From NCBI GenBank assembly GCA_036375875.1, contig DASVBK010000076.1, positions 1-17,815 on the forward strand: a stretch of DNA of 17,815 nt, read 5' to 3'. The DNA comes from Prado023 sp036375875. Its GTDB lineage: Bacteria > Actinomycetota > Actinomycetes > S36-B12 > CAIYMF01. Shown here one piece after another: positions 14,277 to 17,815 of the stretch (positions are counted from its first letter, which is position 1; every line of letters begins with the position of its first letter). The notes beneath the pieces were generated by a model. That model saw only the letters and a program-made list of their open reading frames with translations. It was not told the origin of the DNA and did no database searches. A program made the translations under genes and the position numbers.

Positions 14277-14726
14277 TCAGCGGCGCGTGGGCTTGAGCGT
14301 CCAGAGGAAGGATGCCTCGCCGGTCACCGTCCAGTCCTCAGTCGCCAGGGACACCTCGATGCGCCACTCCGGCCGCTCACCGGCGTCGAGCTGCGCCATG
14401 ATCGCCTCGGGCGTCTCGTGCATGATCGCCTCGGCGTAGAGCGGGCCCATGGCGATCTTCTTGTACCGGATGGTGGACTCCACGGCCAGCGGCGTGGCCC
14501 GGTGCAGCTGGTTGCCGAAGTTGCCCAGCACGATCGCCCCGGTGGCGGTCTCGGCGAGCGTGAACATCGCGCCGGCGTGCGGGCCGCCGATGTGGTTGTG
14601 GTACTCGGGCTGGTCGGGCAGGCGCAGCACGACGCGCTGGGGGTCCAGCTCGAGGAACTCGATGGACAGGGTGCCGACCATCGGGACGGCCTTGGGCATC
14701 TGCGAGACCAGATCGTGGAAGTCCAT
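14277..14726 (-). CDS. Hotdog-fold thioesterase-like protein (PaaI/DUF4442 type)
   Basis: This 149-residue protein has the hotdog signature HNHIGGPHAGAMFTLAETATG at about 43-63, with the conserved HNH, the GG(P)HAGA turn and the acidic residue Glu59 on the central helix, followed by beta strands ending in EASFLWTLKP. Proteins of this type form dimers or tetramers and usually hydrolyse acyl-CoA thioesters; some have lost catalysis. The substrate is unknown. The ATG at 14726 has TACGGT 7 bases upstream and no Shine-Dalgarno, so a leaderless transcript is likely. The open frame running further upstream crosses the divergent HAD gene and has no valid start codon just before this one. It converges on the fusA2-like gene and is divergent from the HAD gene. 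Confidence 0.88.
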   Translation of the reverse strand: MDFHDLVSQMPKAVPMVGTLSIEFLELDPQRVVLRLPDQPEYHNHIGGPHAGAMFTLAETATGAIVLGNFGNQLHRATPLAVESTIRYKKIAMGPLYAEAIMHETPEAIMAQLDAGERPEWRIEVSLATEDWTVTGEASFLWTLKPTRR

Positions 14727-14733
14727 GCTCGGG

Positions 14734-14739
14734 ACCGTA
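14734..14739 (-). promoter_or_regulatory. -10 box of the thioesterase gene (TACGGT), probable leaderless start
   Basis: TACGGT on the minus strand, then 7 bases (CCCGAGC), then the ATG at 14726, with no Shine-Dalgarno. It is the same hexamer as at the divergent HAD gene and at the DUF3048 gene. Confidence 0.5.
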
Positions 14740-14795
14740 TCCGAGGCCAGCAGGGCATCGAACGGCGGTCCCCGCCGGCGCGGGTCGGCCGGCGG

Positions 14796-14801
14796 TACGG
14801 T
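14796..14801 (+). promoter_or_regulatory. -10 box of the HAD phosphatase gene (TACGGT), probable leaderless start
   Basis: TACGGT on the plus strand is followed by six bases (CCGTGG) and the ATG at 14808. No Shine-Dalgarno fits. The divergent thioesterase gene has the same box, so both -10 regions lie in one 81-base spacer. Confidence 0.5.
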
Positions 14802-14807
14802 CCGTGG

Positions 14808-15365
14808 ATGCCGCCAGCCGCGTCCGCCGGGTCCGACCAGCCCACGCTCGCCGTGTTCGACATCGACGGCGTGCTCGCCGACGTCCGCCACCGGCTGCAC
14901 CACGTCGCCACCCGGCCCAAGGACTGGGACGCCTTCTTCGGCGCCGCCCCCCTGGACCCGCCACTCCCCGAGGGGCTCGAGGCAGTGGCGACGGCCGCGA
15001 ACGCCGGGCACACCATCGTCTACCTGACCGGGCGGCCCACGCGCTGCCGCGCCGACACCCTGCGGTGGCTCGCCGCGCAGGGGCTGCCGGCGGGCGAGCT
15101 CCACATGCGCGACGACGCGGACCGGCGCCCGGCGCGGTTCACCAAGGTCGCGACCCTGCGCCGCCTCGCGCGCCGGGCGCAGGTGGTCGCCTTCGTCGAC
15201 GACGACGCGGCGGTCGTGGCGGCCGTGCGCGCCGCCGGGTTCCCGGTGCTCCACGCCGACTGGATGGGCCAGGCGACGAGCGGCGCCGACGAGGCTCCCA
15301 CGGCCGCGCCGACGACTGCCCAGGACGTGCTGTTCGAGATCCAGGAGACCGAGGGCCGCACCTGA
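14808..15365 (+). CDS. HAD-superfamily phosphatase
   Basis: This 185-residue cytoplasmic protein has the HAD motifs in order: motif I FDIDGVLAD at 17-25 with nucleophile Asp18 and general acid Asp20, motif II Thr74 in VYLTGRPTRCR, the lysine Lys113 in RFTKVATLRRL, and the acidic motif VAFVDDDAAV with Asp131-Asp133. The absence of a large cap and the YLTGRP motif resemble the phosphatase domain of polynucleotide kinase-type and related small HAD proteins, but the substrate cannot be assigned. The last 30 or so residues are a loosely conserved Ala/Thr/Glu tail. The start is the ATG at 14808 with a TACGGT box 6 bases upstream; a longer open frame upstream overlaps the thioesterase gene and is rejected. 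It converges on gcvP. Confidence 0.85.
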   Translation: MPPAASAGSDQPTLAVFDIDGVLADVRHRLHHVATRPKDWDAFFGAAPLDPPLPEGLEAVATAANAGHTIVYLTGRPTRCRADTLRWLAAQGLPAGELHMRDDADRRPARFTKVATLRRLARRAQVVAFVDDDAAVVAAVRAAGFPVLHADWMGQATSGADEAPTAAPTTAQDVLFEIQETEGRT

Positions 15366-15390
15366 GGCGAGCCGTCGGCAGCCGCCCTCA
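15363..15390. terminator. Hairpin shared by the convergent HAD and gcvP ends
   Basis: TGAGGCG (including the HAD stop codon) pairs with CGCCCTCA (including the gcvP stop codon read from the other strand), with one bulged C; inside, GCC and GGC can pair around a GTC loop. Both stop codons thus sit in the arms of one hairpin, which could act in both directions. Confidence 0.45.
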
Positions 15391-17814
15391 CACCTGCGCG
15401 AGCGCCTCCACCGGGGGGCAGCTGCACACCAGGTGCCGGTCCCCGAACGCGCCGTCGATGCGCGCGACCGGCGGCCAGTACTTGTCCGCCCGCAGCCCGG
15501 CCACGGGGAACACCGCCTCCTCGCGCGAGTAGGGCCGCTCCCACGGGCCGACCAGCGCCTCGGCCGTGTGCGGCGCCTGGCGCAGGACGCTCTCGGCAAC
15601 CGCCACCTCGCCACGGCCGACCGCGTCGATCTCCGCGCGGATCGCGATCATCGCCTCACAGAACCGGTCGAGCTCGGCCAGGGACTCGCTCTCCGTCGGC
15701 TCCACCATGAGGGTCCCGGCCACGGGGAAGCTCATGGTCGGGGCGTGGAAGCCGTAGTCGATGAGGCGCTTGGCCACGTCGTCGACGGTCACGCCGGTCG
15801 TCCGGGTGAGCTCCCGCAGGTCGAGGATGCACTCGTGGGCGACCAGCCCGTTGGGCCCGGTGTAGAGCACCGGGTAGTGCTCGGCGAGGCGCCGGGCCAC
15901 GTAGTTGGCCGACAGCACCGCCACCTGGGTCGCCCGGGTGAGGCCCTGCGCCCCCATCATCCGGATGTAGGCCCACGGGATCGGCAGGATGCCGGCGCTG
16001 CCCCAGGGCGCGCCGCTCACCGGGCCCACCCCCCCGTCGAGGTGCCCCCTGCCCACGGGGCCCGCCTCCGGCCGCAGCGGGTGGGAGGGCAGGTAGGGCG
16101 CGAGGTGCGCGCGCACCGCCACCGGCCCGACGCCGGGGCCTCCCCCGCCGTGCGGGATGCAGAAGGTCTTGTGGAGGTTCAGGTGCGAGACGTCGGCGCC
16201 GAACCGCCCCGGCTTTGCCAGGCCGACCAGCGCGTTGAGGTTGGCCCCGTCGACGTAGACCTGACCACCCGCGTCGTGCACCAGCGCGCACAGCTCGGCG
16301 ACCTCGGCCTCGTACACCCCGTGCGTGGAGGGGTAGGTGATCATGAGCGCGGCCACGCGGCCCTCGTGCGCGACCAGTGCCTCGCGCAGCGCCTCGACGC
16401 TCACGTTGCCCGCGTCGTCGCAGGCGACGACCACCACGCGCAGCCCGGCCATCACGGCGGACGCGGCGTTCGTGCCGTGCGCGGAGGAGGGGATGAGGCA
16501 CACGTCGCGCTCGCCCTGCCCGTTGGCCACGTGCCAGGCACGGATCGCCAGCAGCCCGGCGAACTCCCCCTGCGACCCCGCGTTGGGCTGCACGCTGACT
16601 GCGTCGTACCCGGTGATCTCGACGAGCAGCGCCTCGAGCTCGTGCAGCAGGGTGCGGTAGCCGCCCACCTGGTCCAGGGGGGCGAATGGGTGCAGCGAGG
16701 CGAAGCCGGGCCAGGTGATCGGCTCCATCTCGGTGGCGGCGTTGAGCTTCATGGTGCAGGACCCCAGGGGGATCATCGAACGGTCCAGCGCCACGTCGTA
16801 CCCGGCCAGCCGGCGCAGGTAGCGCATCATCGAGGTCTCGGAGTGGTGCTGCTGGAAGACGGGGTGCGTGCAGAACGGGGTGGTGCGCCGCCACCCCTCC
16901 GGGAGGAGGCCCTCGACGACGGGCACCGCACCGGGCCCGCTCCCACCCAGCACGGCGTCGACGGCCTCGAGCACGGCCGTGACATGCGCCTCGACGGTCA
17001 CCTCGTCGGTGGTGATGCCGACGTGGTCGCCGTCCACGAGCCGCAGGTTGATCCCCCGCTGCCGGGCCTCGGCCAGCACCTCGGCGGCGTGTCCCGGCAC
17101 CTGCGCCACCACGGTGTCGAAGAACGTCGGATGCACCAGAGCGACACCGCGCGCCTGCAGCCCTGCCGCGATGGCGGCAGCGTGGCTGTGCACCCGCTGC
17201 GCGATCGCCACGAGCCCCGCCGGCCCGTGGTAGGCGGCGTAGAAGCCCGCCACCACGGCCAGCAGCACCTGCGCGGTGCAGATGTTGGAGGTGGCCCGCT
17301 CCCGGCGGATGTGCTGTTCCCGGGTCTGCAGGGCCAGGCGGTACGCGGGGCGCCCGGCCGCGTCGATCGAGACGCCGACGAGGCGGCCCGGCAGCTGCCG
17401 CTCCAAGCCGCTGCGCACCGCCATGAAGCCGGCATGCGGCCCGCCGAAGCCCATCGGCACCCCGAAGCGCTGGGCGGAGCCGACGACGATGTCGGCGCCG
17501 GACTGCCCCGGCGGCGTGAGCAGGCACAGGCTCAACAGGTCCGCGGCCACGACCAGGCCTCCCCGCTGGCCGTGAACGCGCTCGGCGAGCGCGACGAGGG
17601 CAGCCGGCTCCCGGACCAGGCCCGTGGAGGAGGGCACCGAGACCAGCACGCCGAAGCAGTCCTGGGGCAGTGCGCCCCAGGCGTCGCGGATGTCGAGCTC
17701 GATGCCCAGCGGCGCGGCGCGGGTGGCCAGCACCGCCAGCGTCTGGGGGTGGGTGTCGGCGTCGACCACGAAGCGCATCGAGCCCGAGCGGTCGGCGCGG
17801 TGCAGCAGCGTCAT
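15388..17814 (-). CDS. gcvP: Glycine dehydrogenase (decarboxylating), P-protein; 5' part cut by window edge
   Basis: GcvP is the PLP-dependent P-protein of the glycine cleavage system: it decarboxylates glycine and passes the aminomethyl group to the lipoyl arm of the H-protein. The visible 808 residues cover most of the protein: FVVDADTHPQTLAVL near the start, FGGPHAGFMAVR, CTHPVFQQHHSETSMMRYL, MIPLGSCTMKLNAATEM, QPNAGSQGEFAGLLAI, and HLNLHKTFCIPHGGGGPG with the Schiff-base lysine at visible residue 549 (codon at 16168-16170). Full-length GcvP is about 950 residues, so roughly 150 N-terminal residues are missing; the ATG at the window edge is an internal Met (the family has MTL at this place). 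No frameshift or stop interrupts it. The gcvT and gcvH genes are not in the window. Confidence 0.96.
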   Translation of the reverse strand: MTLLHRADRSGSMRFVVDADTHPQTLAVLATRAAPLGIELDIRDAWGALPQDCFGVLVSVPSSTGLVREPAALVALAERVHGQRGGLVVAADLLSLCLLTPPGQSGADIVVGSAQRFGVPMGFGGPHAGFMAVRSGLERQLPGRLVGVSIDAAGRPAYRLALQTREQHIRRERATSNICTAQVLLAVVAGFYAAYHGPAGLVAIAQRVHSHAAAIAAGLQARGVALVHPTFFDTVVAQVPGHAAEVLAEARQRGINLRLVDGDHVGITTDEVTVEAHVTAVLEAVDAVLGGSGPGAVPVVEGLLPEGWRRTTPFCTHPVFQQHHSETSMMRYLRRLAGYDVALDRSMIPLGSCTMKLNAATEMEPITWPGFASLHPFAPLDQVGGYRTLLHELEALLVEITGYDAVSVQPNAGSQGEFAGLLAIRAWHVANGQGERDVCLIPSSAHGTNAASAVMAGLRVVVVACDDAGNVSVEALREALVAHEGRVAALMITYPSTHGVYEAEVAELCALVHDAGGQVYVDGANLNALVGLAKPGRFGADVSHLNLHKTFCIPHGGGGPGVGPVAVRAHLAPYLPSHPLRPEAGPVGRGHLDGGVGPVSGAPWGSAGILPIPWAYIRMMGAQGLTRATQVAVLSANYVARRLAEHYPVLYTGPNGLVAHECILDLRELTRTTGVTVDDVAKRLIDYGFHAPTMSFPVAGTLMVEPTESESLAELDRFCEAMIAIRAEIDAVGRGEVAVAESVLRQAPHTAEALVGPWERPYSREEAVFPVAGLRADKYWPPVARIDGAFGDRHLVCSCPPVEALAQV

Positions 17815-17815
17815 G

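Noticed and set aside
17812..17814. ATG at the window edge as the true start of gcvP
   Set aside because: About 150 residues of the family's N-terminus would be missing and the sequence here matches an internal conserved segment.
1..17815. CRISPR array, tRNA, rRNA, riboswitch, insertion sequence or phage genes
   Set aside because: None seen by eye on either strand; no spaced repeats, transposase motifs or tRNA-like arms were recognised. No covariance-model search could be run.

Overview
The window comes from a high-GC actinobacterium. The DNA is strongly GC-biased (about 70% or more by eye, not computed). It carries the phosphatidylinositol-mannoside (PIM) genes that are typical of Actinobacteria, an actinobacterial EF-G-like GTPase of the FusA2 type, and a WS/DGAT acyltransferase. 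As I remember it, the order pgsA - PIM acyltransferase - pimA followed at a distance by pdxS - pdxT - yebC matches the Mycobacterium tuberculosis region around Rv2612c-Rv2603c. Here thrS, the HIT-family gene and the ruvCAB genes are not in their usual places, so this is probably a related but non-mycobacterial lineage. No rRNA, tRNA, CRISPR array, insertion sequence or prophage gene was seen.

Layout. 18-4419 (minus strand): a vitamin B6 block, pdxS-pdxT (overlapping)-yebC, followed 65 bases later by a WS/DGAT gene whose N-terminus is a Lys/Ala/Pro-rich, histone-like tail. 4517-5599 (minus): a DUF3048 lipoprotein. 5791-7215 (minus): a class III PLP-dependent aminotransferase of the glutamate-1-semialdehyde aminomutase type. 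7485-8336 (plus): a protein with an aromatic N-terminal module, a probable PH-like domain and a C-terminal SHOCT motif; it converges on the next block with a hairpin in between. 8368-11856 (minus): the PIM operon pgsA - PIM acyltransferase - pimA - small LemA-like membrane protein, joined by a 14-base gap and then two one-base TGATG overlaps. 11961-14114 (plus): the EF-G-like GTPase, divergent from pgsA. 14277-14726 (minus) and 14808-15365 (plus): a divergent pair, a hotdog thioesterase and a HAD phosphatase. 15388-17815 (minus): glycine decarboxylase gcvP, whose start lies beyond the window.

How the genes work together. PgsA makes the phosphatidylinositol (phosphate) core, PimA adds the first mannose and the acyltransferase acylates it. 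This supplies the cell-envelope glycolipids, and the LemA-like protein is translationally coupled to them. PdxS/PdxT make pyridoxal 5'-phosphate, the cofactor of two other enzymes in the window (the aminotransferase and GcvP); this is a metabolic link and not proof of co-regulation. The WS/DGAT gene would make storage triacylglycerol or wax ester.

Most of the window is core metabolism. The most unusual item is the histone-like tail on the WS/DGAT protein, which could tie lipid droplets to DNA. A second pattern is a repeated TACGGT box 6-7 bases before three start codons that have no ribosome binding site, which suggests leaderless transcripts.
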